A stretch of DNA of 22,049 nt, taken from NCBI GenBank assembly GCA_045593645.1, contig JAZNWZ010000124.1:1-22049 (forward strand). The letters run 5' to 3'. Position 1 is the stretch's first letter, and the number at the start of each line of letters is the position of its first letter. A program made the position numbers and the translations under genes. Below are positions 5,866 through 13,541 of the stretch, piece after piece. The notes under the pieces were generated by a model that was not told where the DNA came from, ran no database searches, and was given only the letters and a program-made list of their open reading frames with translations. The DNA comes from Fimenecus sp045593645. GTDB taxonomy: Bacteria; Bacillota; Clostridia; Oscillospirales; Acutalibacteraceae.

Positions 5866-8559
5866 ATGAGCAAAGTTACAGAAAAAATGTATGATTTATT
5901 AGGCGTGTGGGGACCTTATTCAAAAAAATACAGTGGTATTTCAAGAATAGTTGACCATAAAACTGAAGGTGGAGTTCGTTTTGACTGTGTAGTAAGTCCT
6001 GCAATAGAAAATGCAGACTCACGTGTGCCAAATGTTACTGTACCTGTTGGTGTTCACCCTTGGGAAGCAAAATCAGACTATTCATTCTATTCATATCGTT
6101 ACGATTTAGAATGGAAAGATAAGGTTTATGCCGATGTTTCATTCACAAAACTTAATAGTGATAGTGTCCTTGTCCGTACAGAGTTTGTGAATAATACGGA
6201 CATTATGCAAATCTGCCTTTTAAATCTTTTTTCTGCTATTGAATATCCAAATGTTTATGCTACTTTGCCAATATTACCTGAAAAAAGCTTGTTTATTAAA
6301 GCAAATGATTATGTAACTTATGACTATAACACAACTCGTCCTTGGGATAGCCAAGTTATTGATGCTATGTTTAAAGGTGAGTTTTTTGACGATGCATTTA
6401 CTTATCATCGTGGACTTGGTGATAGAGATTGCAATCGTTATATTTTACCTAAATGCCCACGATTAGGTGAAGAAGCAGGGGATAAAATTACATATACCTT
6501 TGATGCATCTTACTTTGAAAATCCTGTTCTTCATATTCGTTATAAAACAACTTCAAATAGTGATAGCCATTGGAGCTTAAATGGTGAAGACATTGTATTC
6601 CCATCTGCAGAAAATATGGGAATAATCACAACTGAGTTAAAAGATAAAAACAATATAACACTCATTTCAAAAGGAATGGGTGGAATTGAGTTTGACTTTT
6701 TTGCAGTAACTGAAAATGGCGAAAAAGTGGATGTTGAAACTAAAAAGCATAACTTCTATCCTGAAATTTATGTTAATGATGAAAACGGCAAGCTTGTTTC
6801 ATATAAATATGATGGCGTTGACGGAAAGTTTTATGTAAAAACATTTAACAATTCAACTCGTTGTCGTGATTTTAACACTGGCTGCCTTGAAGATAGTCCA
6901 ACTGCTCGTATTTCTCAACCCGACGAAAGCTTCCAAAATATGCTTGAAACATTTTCAGGCTCTTTCTCTGAAAAGCATAGCGACGAGGGCTTTTATCACA
7001 ATACAGTTGTTCACACTCTTTATGTGAAACCACACACAACACATATTGAATATGCTGTATTGTCGTTTGGTGAAACAGAGTATAAAACAGTTGAAGAATA
7101 TGAGAATATTTACAAAGAAGCATATAATTCACTTGAAAAGTTTGACCTTAACAGTGCAGGTGAAACTTATGAGTTTTCAAATAGAATTCTTCGTGCAACA
7201 GTATTTCAAAATACTGTTTACCCACTTTACAGACATGGCGAATATGTAGTGCATCATACACCTGGCAAGCGATGGGACTCATTCTATACATGGGACTCAG
7301 GCTTTATAGGTCTTGATATGCTTGAGTTTGCTCCAAAAATTGCAGACTATATTCTCGACACATATTTAAGTGATAAAGATAATAAAGACTGGGCATTTCT
7401 CTTGCATGGCTCACCAGTGCCAGTGCATATTTATCAATATCTTGAAATGCTCAAAAGAGAAAATGATAAAACAAAGCTTCTCAAATATTATGACAGGGTA
7501 AAAATGTTTTATGATTTTCTTGCAGGTAAGATAAACGGCTCAACTACAGCAAAGTTTAATAGTGGACTTACAACTACATTTGACTATTTTTATAATTGTA
7601 GTGGTATGGACGATTTACCACCACAAAAGGCTATGTATGCAGAGAAAAAGCAAAAGCTTATGACACCTGTTATTTCATCTTCACAAGTAATTCGTTGTGC
7701 AAAAATTCTTTATATGGTCGCAGATATGCTCAATAAAGAAAAGGACAAAGCAACATATCTTGAAGATATTGAAAGAGTTTCTAATGCTCTTCAAAAATAC
7801 TCTTGGGATGAAGATTGTGGTTATTTCTCTTATGTTATTCATAATGAAAATGGACAAGCAGTAGCACAATATAGAAATGCTCAAGGTGAAAACCTTAATA
7901 AAACTATGGATGGCATTTATCCGATTATTGCAGGTGCGGTAACAAAAGGACAAAGGGATAGAATTCTTGCTCATTTAAAGAGTGATGACGAAATGTTTAG
8001 CCCTGTTGGTATTAGTGCTGTTGATAAAACTGCATCATACTATATAACAAATGGCTATTGGAATGGTAATGTTTGGCTTTCTCATCAATGGTTTGTATGG
8101 AAAACTATGCTTGACCTTGGTGAAACAGATTTTGCTTATAGAATTGCAAAAACTGCTCTTGATGCTTGGAAAAGAGAAGTAGAATATTCATATTACACAT
8201 TCGAAATGCTTAATATAACATCTGGCCGTGGCGGTTGGTTCCATAATTTTGGTGGACTTTCAACACCAATCAATATTTGGACAAATGCTTATTTTAAAGC
8301 AGGTACGTTCTCAACCGGACTTGACATTATGGTTGTTAAAAATAACTTTAATAGTGATAAAACACAATTTAATGCAGAGATTAAATATTACGGTAACAAT
8401 GATAAATACTCTGTAATTGTTGTACTTGACGATAAGTATGATTACAGTGTAAATGTTAATGGTGAAAATGGTATCTTTTTAACTCGTGAAAAGGGTACAG
8501 TTGAAATTACTCTTGATGGCACAGTTAAAAATGCAAAAATCGAAGTTTTTAAAGCTTAA
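5866..8559 (+). CDS. large GH63/MGH1-like (alpha/alpha)6-barrel glycosidase
   Basis: Predicted intracellular glycoside hydrolase of 897 residues; ATG preceded by AGAGGT at 6 bases. The first 400 or so residues look like beta-sandwich material (HPWEAKSDYSFYSYRYDLEW and similar). The catalytic toroid starts near 440: K468-RWDSFYTWDSGF480, S579-GMDDLPP586, which aligns with the SGLDDYP general-acid region of GH63, Y731-WNGNVWLSHQW742, and YYTFE780 before GRGGWFHNFGGLSTPI, where GH63-type enzymes place a general base. From these I infer D582 or D583 and E780 as the catalytic pair. A short beta-rich tail closes the protein. No signal peptide. Substrate is unknown; alpha-glucoside or alpha-mannoside is plausible by fold. 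Its stop codon interlocks with that of the convergent BofC-like gene. Confidence 0.75.
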   Translation: MSKVTEKMYDLLGVWGPYSKKYSGISRIVDHKTEGGVRFDCVVSPAIENADSRVPNVTVPVGVHPWEAKSDYSFYSYRYDLEWKDKVYADVSFTKLNSDSVLVRTEFVNNTDIMQICLLNLFSAIEYPNVYATLPILPEKSLFIKANDYVTYDYNTTRPWDSQVIDAMFKGEFFDDAFTYHRGLGDRDCNRYILPKCPRLGEEAGDKITYTFDASYFENPVLHIRYKTTSNSDSHWSLNGEDIVFPSAENMGIITTELKDKNNITLISKGMGGIEFDFFAVTENGEKVDVETKKHNFYPEIYVNDENGKLVSYKYDGVDGKFYVKTFNNSTRCRDFNTGCLEDSPTARISQPDESFQNMLETFSGSFSEKHSDEGFYHNTVVHTLYVKPHTTHIEYAVLSFGETEYKTVEEYENIYKEAYNSLEKFDLNSAGETYEFSNRILRATVFQNTVYPLYRHGEYVVHHTPGKRWDSFYTWDSGFIGLDMLEFAPKIADYILDTYLSDKDNKDWAFLLHGSPVPVHIYQYLEMLKRENDKTKLLKYYDRVKMFYDFLAGKINGSTTAKFNSGLTTTFDYFYNCSGMDDLPPQKAMYAEKKQKLMTPVISSSQVIRCAKILYMVADMLNKEKDKATYLEDIERVSNALQKYSWDEDCGYFSYVIHNENGQAVAQYRNAQGENLNKTMDGIYPIIAGAVTKGQRDRILAHLKSDDEMFSPVGISAVDKTASYYITNGYWNGNVWLSHQWFVWKTMLDLGETDFAYRIAKTALDAWKREVEYSYYTFEMLNITSGRGGWFHNFGGLSTPINIWTNAYFKAGTFSTGLDIMVVKNNFNSDKTQFNAEIKYYGNNDKYSVIVVLDDKYDYSVNVNGENGIFLTREKGTVEITLDGTVKNAKIEVFKA

Positions 8560-8867
8560 CTTGTATAATCTTCAATAATTAGTTGCAATTCTTCTTGTGT
8601 TTCTACCTTGATGCCTTCCTTTAAGGTCACTTGGTCTTTTTGAGGTAGGGTAGAGACATAAGAATCATAAATTTTAACGGGAGTTTTATCATCATTAATA
8701 AAAACTGCAATTTGTCCGTTATATTCGGACACAATATAGTAAGAGATGTTTGTTGTGGTTTCTTCTTTTGACGGTTTTTTTCCCATTTGCTTTTTAGAAA
8801 ATAGCAGAGCAACCACTAAAAAAGCCGTTAAAAATGCAAAAATTATTTTAAAAATCTGTTTAGTCAT
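8556..8867 (-). CDS. membrane-anchored protein resembling the BofC C-terminal domain
   Basis: 103-residue protein with one N-terminal membrane segment (about 5-23, IFKIIFAFLTAFLVVALLF), a Lys/Glu-rich linker and a compact domain. YYIVSEYNGQIAVFINDD, YVSTLPQKDQVTLKEGI and ETQEELQLIIEDYTS match the pattern I know for the C-terminal domain of BofC: an EYNG-IAVF strand, an LP-D-L-GI turn and a final EEL--LEDY-S helix. In B. subtilis BofC restrains SpoIVB, the forespore signal for pro-SigK cleavage; a role here, 2.8 kb from sigK, is inference. The ATG at 8867 is chosen over 8888 because AGGAGT lies 7 bases upstream of it. The gene converges on the GH63-like gene with a 4-base overlap and no terminator. 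Confidence 0.7.
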   Translation of the reverse strand: MTKQIFKIIFAFLTAFLVVALLFSKKQMGKKPSKEETTTNISYYIVSEYNGQIAVFINDDKTPVKIYDSYVSTLPQKDQVTLKEGIKVETQEELQLIIEDYTS

Positions 8868-8939
8868 AACAAAAACTCCTAATAGCATTTAATTTATTTT
8901 TAACAAATAATTACAAATTATTAAATTTTATAAAAAGAC

Positions 8940-8968
8940 TAAACATTTTCAAACTTTTGTGCTATAAT
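8940..8968 (+). promoter_or_regulatory. extended -10 promoter of the PBP gene
   Basis: TGCTATAAT (8960-8968) is an extended -10 box, with a weak -35 TAAACA 17 bases before the hexamer. The start codon is 64 bases downstream. Confidence 0.65.
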
Positions 8969-9032
8969 AAATAAAATAAACTGGATAAATGTGTTAATTT
9001 ATTTCTTTTATAATTTTTAACGGAGGAAAAAT

Positions 9033-11321
9033 ATGAGAAAAAAGACCTCTAATAAAAAACAGAAAAGCAAAGCATTTAAAATCTTCAAAGGGTTCTTTTG
9101 GAGTTTTTTAGCTGTTGGTTTCACTTGTCTTTTAATCGGACTTTCCGTTGGTGGTTTTGTTCTTAACGACATTATTTCAACCGTTAACGGTGAACGATTG
9201 ATTGACCTTGATTTCTATAAAGAAAATCAAGACCAAACAACAATTGTCTATGCTTATGATGATGCAGGTTCGGCTATTGAGCTTGTACGACTTCATGGTG
9301 AAGAAAATCGTGTTTGGGTAAGTAGTGAAAATATGTCCCCATGGATAGGCAAAGCTTTTATTGCTATTGAAGATAAGCGCTTCTATGAACATGAAGGTGT
9401 TGACTGGTATGGTACAGTGCTTGGTGTTGCAAAGTCAGGCTTCAAGCGTGGTGCTTCAACAATTACTCAACAGCTTATCAAAAACCTTACAGGTGAAAAC
9501 GGAAGAACTGTTAACAGAAAATACAATGAGATTTTAACTGCTTTAAACTTGGAAAAGCATTATGATAAAGAAGTTATTCTTGAAGCATATCTTAATACAA
9601 TTTATTTGAGCCACGGTTGTTATGGTGTTAAAACTGCAGCAGAAACATATTTTGGTAAAGACATTGCAGACCTTAATTTGGCAGAGTGTGCAGCAATTGC
9701 AGGTATTACTCAATATCCTGGTAAATTTGACCCTCTTTGGAATCCAAAAGCAAATAAAGAACGTCAAGAATATTGCCTTAGAAATATGCTTGAACAAGGA
9801 ATGATTAATCAAGCTCAATATGACGAGGCAATGGCATATAAACTTATTTTCACAAATAGCCCTGAATATGTTGCTGAAGAAGATACTGAAGAAGATGAAC
9901 AATCAAAGCAAACAGAAATTCAAAGCTATTATGTTGACTATGTTATCGACACTGTTCTCAGAGACCTTAAAGCACAAGGCTATTCACATTATGAAGCAAA
10001 TAAAATGTTGTATTCAGGTGGCCTTCGTATCTACACAGCAGTAGATTTAGATATTCAAGAAATTGCAGAAGATGTATATGTTAATCGTGTAAGTTTCCCA
10101 GACGAAGTCGTTTTAGACCCTAATGAACAAGCACAATCTGCAATTACAATTATGGACTATAGTGGTAGAGTTGTTGCCATTGTAGGTGGTGCAGGCGAAA
10201 AGACAGAAAATCGTTCTATTAACCGTGCATCATCTGCTAAACGACCACCAGGTTCTTCAATTAAACCAATCAGTATTTATGCACCTGGTATTGAAGAAAA
10301 CTATATTCACTGGTCATCTAAAATTGAAAACTATGGTATTTTGTGGAAGGGCAAGAGATGGCCTGTAAACTATGACGGTAGCCAAGCAGCAGGAACATAC
10401 ACAACTGTTAGAAACGCTCTTGCATGGTCATTGAATACTGTTCCTGCACAAATCTTAACTCAAATGGGATTTGTTACAAGCTTTGATTATCTTACAAATA
10501 ATTTCCACATTTCAACACTGGATAGCACTATTGATGCTTATTCACCATCTGCACTTGCAACAGGTGGTACACATACTGGTGTTACAACACTTGAAATGGC
10601 TGCAGCCTTTGCAACATTTGGTAATGGTGGTAAGTATTATAAGCCATATTGCTATTATAAAGTTACAAATAGCACAGGTGATGAAATTATCTTAGAAAAC
10701 AATACAGAAAAATATGAACAGGTAATCTCACCTGAAACATCATATATTATGAATCAACTTATGAGAACAGTTGTTAAGCGTGAAACTGTTGGTGATAGAG
10801 TTGTTCGTGGTACTGCTTATGGCTATGGTGTAAAAGGCTTTACAACATTTGCAAAAACTGGTACAACAACAAACTACTTTGACCGTTGGTGTGTTGCAGG
10901 TACACCTCATTATGTTGCAGCTGTTTGGTTCGGCTATGACTATAATAAAGAAATTGACCCTGCAACAAATCCTGCAGCAGTATTGTTTAAAACTGTTATG
11001 GATAGAGTTCATGAAGGCTTAGAGCCAAAAGAGTTTGACGATTATAATGCAAAAGTATCTGAACATAGATATTGTACAAAGTCAGGTATGCTGGCAACAG
11101 AGTTTTGTACTTCAACCTCAAAGGGTTGGTATAAGAATGACTTTATCCCTTCAAGATGTACTGAATGTCAAGCGGTAGAGGAACCGGAAAATCCTGAAAA
11201 TCCAGACAATCCTGATAATCCAGAAAATCCTGATAATCCGGCACCACCAGAAACTCCTGATGTTCCACCGGTAGACCCTGCTCAGCCTGCAACAGTACGA
11301 GACGACGATGACGATGAATAG
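9033..11321 (+). CDS. class A penicillin-binding protein (transglycosylase/transpeptidase)
   Basis: Bifunctional peptidoglycan synthase of 762 residues, anchored in the cytoplasmic membrane with its catalytic domains outside. ATG follows GGAGGA. A Lys-rich cytoplasmic start precedes a membrane helix (about 18-45). The GT51 domain has AIE113-DKRFYEHEGVDW, GASTITQQLIKNL and EAYLNTIYLSHG. The transpeptidase domain has the three active-site motifs: S408-SIK411 (in PPGSSIKP), S466-LN468 and K608-TGT611. The last 50 residues are low complexity: six (E/D)NP tripeptides, proline-rich sequence and a D/E tail, probably an extended wall-spanning tail. It lies divergent from the BofC-like gene and upstream of ruvX behind a terminator. 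A SpoVD-type class B PBP is excluded by the GT51 domain. Confidence 0.97.
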   Translation: MRKKTSNKKQKSKAFKIFKGFFWSFLAVGFTCLLIGLSVGGFVLNDIISTVNGERLIDLDFYKENQDQTTIVYAYDDAGSAIELVRLHGEENRVWVSSENMSPWIGKAFIAIEDKRFYEHEGVDWYGTVLGVAKSGFKRGASTITQQLIKNLTGENGRTVNRKYNEILTALNLEKHYDKEVILEAYLNTIYLSHGCYGVKTAAETYFGKDIADLNLAECAAIAGITQYPGKFDPLWNPKANKERQEYCLRNMLEQGMINQAQYDEAMAYKLIFTNSPEYVAEEDTEEDEQSKQTEIQSYYVDYVIDTVLRDLKAQGYSHYEANKMLYSGGLRIYTAVDLDIQEIAEDVYVNRVSFPDEVVLDPNEQAQSAITIMDYSGRVVAIVGGAGEKTENRSINRASSAKRPPGSSIKPISIYAPGIEENYIHWSSKIENYGILWKGKRWPVNYDGSQAAGTYTTVRNALAWSLNTVPAQILTQMGFVTSFDYLTNNFHISTLDSTIDAYSPSALATGGTHTGVTTLEMAAAFATFGNGGKYYKPYCYYKVTNSTGDEIILENNTEKYEQVISPETSYIMNQLMRTVVKRETVGDRVVRGTAYGYGVKGFTTFAKTGTTTNYFDRWCVAGTPHYVAAVWFGYDYNKEIDPATNPAAVLFKTVMDRVHEGLEPKEFDDYNAKVSEHRYCTKSGMLATEFCTSTSKGWYKNDFIPSRCTECQAVEEPENPENPDNPDNPENPDNPAPPETPDVPPVDPAQPATVRDDDDDE

Positions 11322-11328
11322 AAAAAAG

Positions 11329-11355
11329 TAGCCTATCCAAAAGATAGGCTATTTT
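11329..11355 (+). terminator. intrinsic terminator of the PBP gene
   Basis: TAGCCTATC (11329-11337) and GATAGGCTA (11343-11351) form a 9-bp stem with loop CAAAA, preceded by A6 and followed by TTTT. It ends 19 bases before ruvX. Confidence 0.85.
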
Positions 11356-11374
11356 AATAAATGGATGGTATTTT

Positions 11375-11782
11375 ATGATAATAATGTCAGTAGATTATGG
11401 CGATGTTAGAACAGGCGTAGCCGTTTGTGATAAAATGCAAATATTAGCATCACCGGTTTGTGTAATAACTGAAAAAGATAAAGCAAAGCTTGTAGAAAAG
11501 CTTACAGAAATTGCAAAAGAACGAAAGGCAGAACGTATTTGTGTAGGCTTGCCACAAAATATGGATGGCAGTTATGGTTTCCGTAGTGATGCTTGTCGCG
11601 AGCTTGGTAAAATGCTTGAGGACAGCACAGGACTGACCGTTGCTTTTCAAAATGAACGATTAACAACTGTTTCTGCTCACAATATTTTAAACACGGTTGA
11701 TGTTCGTGGTAAAAAAAGAAAAGAAGTTGTGGATGCCGTTTCTGCAGTTTTGATTTTAGAAGACTATATGAAAACAATTTAA
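11375..11782 (+). CDS. ruvX: RuvX/YqgF family Holliday-junction resolvase-like nuclease
   Basis: 135 residues, the usual length of the family. RNase H-fold nuclease implicated in pre-16S rRNA 5' processing and, by older annotation, Holliday-junction resolution. Motifs: SVDYGDVRTGVAVCD (first catalytic Asp), CVGLPQNMDGSYGFRS, FQNERLTTVSA and VDAVSAVLILEDYM with the last catalytic Asp. The ATG at 11375 gives the family-typical short lead-in before DYG; an alternative ATG at 11384 is in frame. GGATGG upstream is a mediocre ribosome site. No promoter is clear, so it may depend on read-through from the PBP gene. Confidence 0.93.
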   Translation: MIIMSVDYGDVRTGVAVCDKMQILASPVCVITEKDKAKLVEKLTEIAKERKAERICVGLPQNMDGSYGFRSDACRELGKMLEDSTGLTVAFQNERLTTVSAHNILNTVDVRGKKRKEVVDAVSAVLILEDYMKTI

Positions 11783-11785
11783 GTT

Positions 11786-11829
11786 AATGACACACAATGA
11801 CAAATTAAATGCTTGGTATGATTTATAAT
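11786..11829 (+). promoter_or_regulatory. candidate Spo0A-type promoter region of spoIIGA
   Basis: Two copies of AATGACA (11786-11792 and 11796-11802) lie exactly 10 bp apart. The second supplies ATGACA as a -35-like hexamer, 21 bases before TATAAT (11824-11829). The Bacillus spoIIG promoter is known for an over-long spacer of about 22 bp and for tandem Spo0A sites overlapping its -35. The repeats match the 0A box (TGNCGAA on the other strand) only partly, sharing the GACA/TGTC core. TSS would be near 11836, inside the terminator right arm. Confidence 0.4.
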
Positions 11830-11846
11830 CATATCAAGCTTTTTTT
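11811..11846 (+). terminator. terminator of ruvX, overlapping the spoIIGA promoter
   Basis: GCTTGGTATGAT (11811-11822) pairs with ATCATATCAAGC (11828-11839), 12 bp with one G-T wobble and loop TTATA, followed by seven T. The loop plus right arm contains the TATAAT box proposed for spoIIGA, so it insulates the sporulation operon from ruvX transcripts. Confidence 0.85.
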
Positions 11847-11860
11847 GTGTGGTGATTTAT

Positions 11861-12694
11861 TTGACTGTTTATGTTGATGTGTTGATAATTCTTAACACAA
11901 TTGTTAATTATTTTATGCTTCTTGCAGTTAATAAAATAGCAAGAAATCGTACTACAAAACTGCGATTATGCATTGGGGCTTTGGTAGGTGGATTATCGTC
12001 ATTGTTGCTGTTTTTAGAAAGTTTAGGAGCATTAATGACGATTTTAAAACTAGTCTCAGGCATAGTGATGGTAGTTGTTGCTTTTAAATTTAAAGGAGCA
12101 AGAAGCTTTATAAGAAATGTCTTTTGGCTTTTTTCTATATGTGCTTGCTTTGGCGGAGTAACCTTGTTGCTTTATATGTTTTTTGAAGTAGATTTAATGA
12201 TTTACACAAATGGCATTGTCTATTTTGATATGAGCTTAACATTTTTAATTATTGCAACAGTAATTTCATATTTTGTAATAACACTTATTTGTAAAATTAC
12301 AGATAAAAAAGCACCAAAAGAAAAAGAATACTATGTAACCATTCAAAAAAACGGGAAATTCGTTTCGTCAGCAGCATTGATGGATACAGGCAATAATCTT
12401 CGTGAGCCTTTTTCGGATTATCCCGTTGTAATGATTGAAAGAAAAATGTTTGAAGACCTTATGGGCAAAACCTTGACTCTTGATGACATTGAAGAGGAGG
12501 ATAAAATAAGACTAATTCCGTTATGGACAGTAAACGGCTCGTCGCTTGTAAAGGCTTTTCGTCCTGATTTAATAAGAATAGGAAACTTTGAAACTGATAA
12601 GGTGTTTATAGCCGAAAGTGAAGCACCACTAACTGAATATAAAATTATATTAAATATAAATCTTGAAGGGGAGATACAAAATGCTAAAGCTTAA
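11861..12694 (+). CDS. spoIIGA: SpoIIGA, membrane aspartic protease that activates pro-sigma-E
   Basis: Sporulation-specific protease, made before engulfment and placed in the septal membrane, that cleaves the SigE pro-sequence in the mother cell. The TTG start at 11861 is preferred: it gives MTVYVDVLIILNTIVNYFMLL, the family N-terminus, with GGTGAT (11851-11856) as ribosome site. GTG codons at 11849 and 11852 are in frame but lie directly behind the T-tract without one. Residues 1-150 contain five hydrophobic segments. The cytoplasmic half carries the catalytic motif AALMD175-TGNNLREP, close to D183 of B. subtilis, then RLIPLWTVNGSSLVKAFRPD. 277 residues against about 309 in B. subtilis. Its last 14 bases overlap sigE. 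Confidence 0.93.
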   Translation: MTVYVDVLIILNTIVNYFMLLAVNKIARNRTTKLRLCIGALVGGLSSLLLFLESLGALMTILKLVSGIVMVVVAFKFKGARSFIRNVFWLFSICACFGGVTLLLYMFFEVDLMIYTNGIVYFDMSLTFLIIATVISYFVITLICKITDKKAPKEKEYYVTIQKNGKFVSSAALMDTGNNLREPFSDYPVVMIERKMFEDLMGKTLTLDDIEEEDKIRLIPLWTVNGSSLVKAFRPDLIRIGNFETDKVFIAESEAPLTEYKIILNINLEGEIQNAKA

Positions 12695-13382
12695 AATCTT
12701 TTTGCAAAAGCTCTATTGTAAATTATTTAAAAAAGGCGTCTATTACATAAATGGCACAACTACCTTGCCTGAACCATTAACAAAAGAAGAAGAGCAATAT
12801 TATTGTGAACAATTGTTGTTGGGTGATGAAAAAGCAAGAGAAATTCTAATAACTCACAATTTGCGATTAGTAGTGTATATCGCCAAAAAGTTTGAAAGCT
12901 CAGGAGTAAATCTTGAAGATATGATTTCAATAGGCACAATAGGACTAATAAAGTCCGTCAATACATTTAAAATTGATAAAAATATAAAACTTGCAACCTA
13001 TGCTTCAAGGTGTATTGAAAACGAAATTCTTATGTATTTAAGAAAAATATCGTCGCAAAAAATGGAGATTTCTCTTGACGAGCCGTTAAACACAGATTGG
13101 GATGGCAACGAGTTAATGCTTGCTGATGTTTTAGGTAGTGAGGTAGATGAAATAAGTCGTGAGATTGAAGAAGATGACGAAATAAGATTGCTTTTAGAAA
13201 TAGTAAACAAATTGCCACAAAGAGAAAAAGAAATAATCGATTTGCGCTTTGGCTTAGGGGATAAGGAAGAACTTACACAAAAACAAGTTGCTGATAAGTT
13301 GGGAATATCACAAAGCTATATATCTCGTCTTGAAAAAAGAATTTTAAAAAGAATTGGAGACAGAATGCTAACATCAAAATAG
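12681..13382 (+). CDS. sigE: RNA polymerase sigma-E (early mother-cell sporulation sigma), pro-form
   Basis: 233 residues. The amphipathic N-terminus LKLKIFLQKLYCKLFKKG (about 2-19) is the pro-sequence; V20-YYING25 matches the Bacillus VYYIGG site where SpoIIGA cuts. Then LPEPLTKEEEQ, region 2 (NLRLVVYIAKKFESSG, ISIGTIGLIKSVNTF, KLATYASRCIENEILMYLR), DEPLNTDWDGNEL, and region 4.2 (KQVADKLGISQSYISRLEKRILKRI). These are near-identical in SigE orthologs. ATG 12681 follows AAGGGGAG at 7 bases and lies inside spoIIGA, so translation of protease and substrate is probably coupled. In Bacillus and many Clostridia sigG follows; here the next gene is a flavoprotein with its own promoter, so sigG is elsewhere. 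No clear terminator follows. Confidence 0.97.
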   Translation: MLKLKIFLQKLYCKLFKKGVYYINGTTTLPEPLTKEEEQYYCEQLLLGDEKAREILITHNLRLVVYIAKKFESSGVNLEDMISIGTIGLIKSVNTFKIDKNIKLATYASRCIENEILMYLRKISSQKMEISLDEPLNTDWDGNELMLADVLGSEVDEISREIEEDDEIRLLLEIVNKLPQREKEIIDLRFGLGDKEELTQKQVADKLGISQSYISRLEKRILKRIGDRMLTSK

Positions 13383-13397
13383 TAAGCGAAATATAAT

Positions 13398-13413
13398 GTG
13401 CCAAAGTGCCAAA
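13398..13413. repeat. tandem 8-base repeat upstream of the flavoprotein operon
   Basis: GTGCCAAA is repeated twice without a gap, about 65 bases upstream of the operon -10 box. Possible regulator site or slippage duplication; meaning unknown. Confidence 0.5.
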
Positions 13414-13437
13414 AAATGACAAATATATTTGTGCATA

Positions 13438-13451
13438 ATTTTTATAAAAAT
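13438..13451. promoter_or_regulatory. 14-base palindrome just upstream of the flavoprotein promoter
   Basis: ATTTTTATAAAAAT is a perfect palindrome ending 3 bases before the -35 position. It may be an operator or an UP-like AT-rich element; with only A and T it can arise by chance. Confidence 0.3.
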
Positions 13452-13453
13452 AC

Positions 13454-13482
13454 TGTGAAAAATCAACATTGTGTGGTATAAT
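13454..13482 (+). promoter_or_regulatory. extended -10 promoter of the G3P-dehydrogenase-like operon
   Basis: TGGTATAAT (13474-13482) is a perfect extended -10; the -35 position (TGTGAA, 17-base spacing) is weak, suggesting activator control or reliance on the TG motif. The start codon is 59 bases downstream. Confidence 0.7.
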
Positions 13483-13541
13483 TTATTGGATAAAGATTTA
13501 ATAGGGCATAATGCTCTAAAAAAGAAAAGAAGGGTGTATTT

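Noticed and set aside
7681..7974. 97-residue minus-strand open frame inside the GH63-like gene
   Set aside because: A frame shadow of the glycosidase; no ribosome site, and composition is the reverse complement of its codons.
11849..11860. GTG starts for spoIIGA
   Set aside because: They follow the terminator T-tract with no ribosome site and form part of the GGTGAT site used by TTG 11861, which gives the family N-terminus.
13438..13451. Intrinsic terminator for sigE
   Set aside because: The palindrome is only A and T with no GC stem, too weak for an intrinsic terminator.
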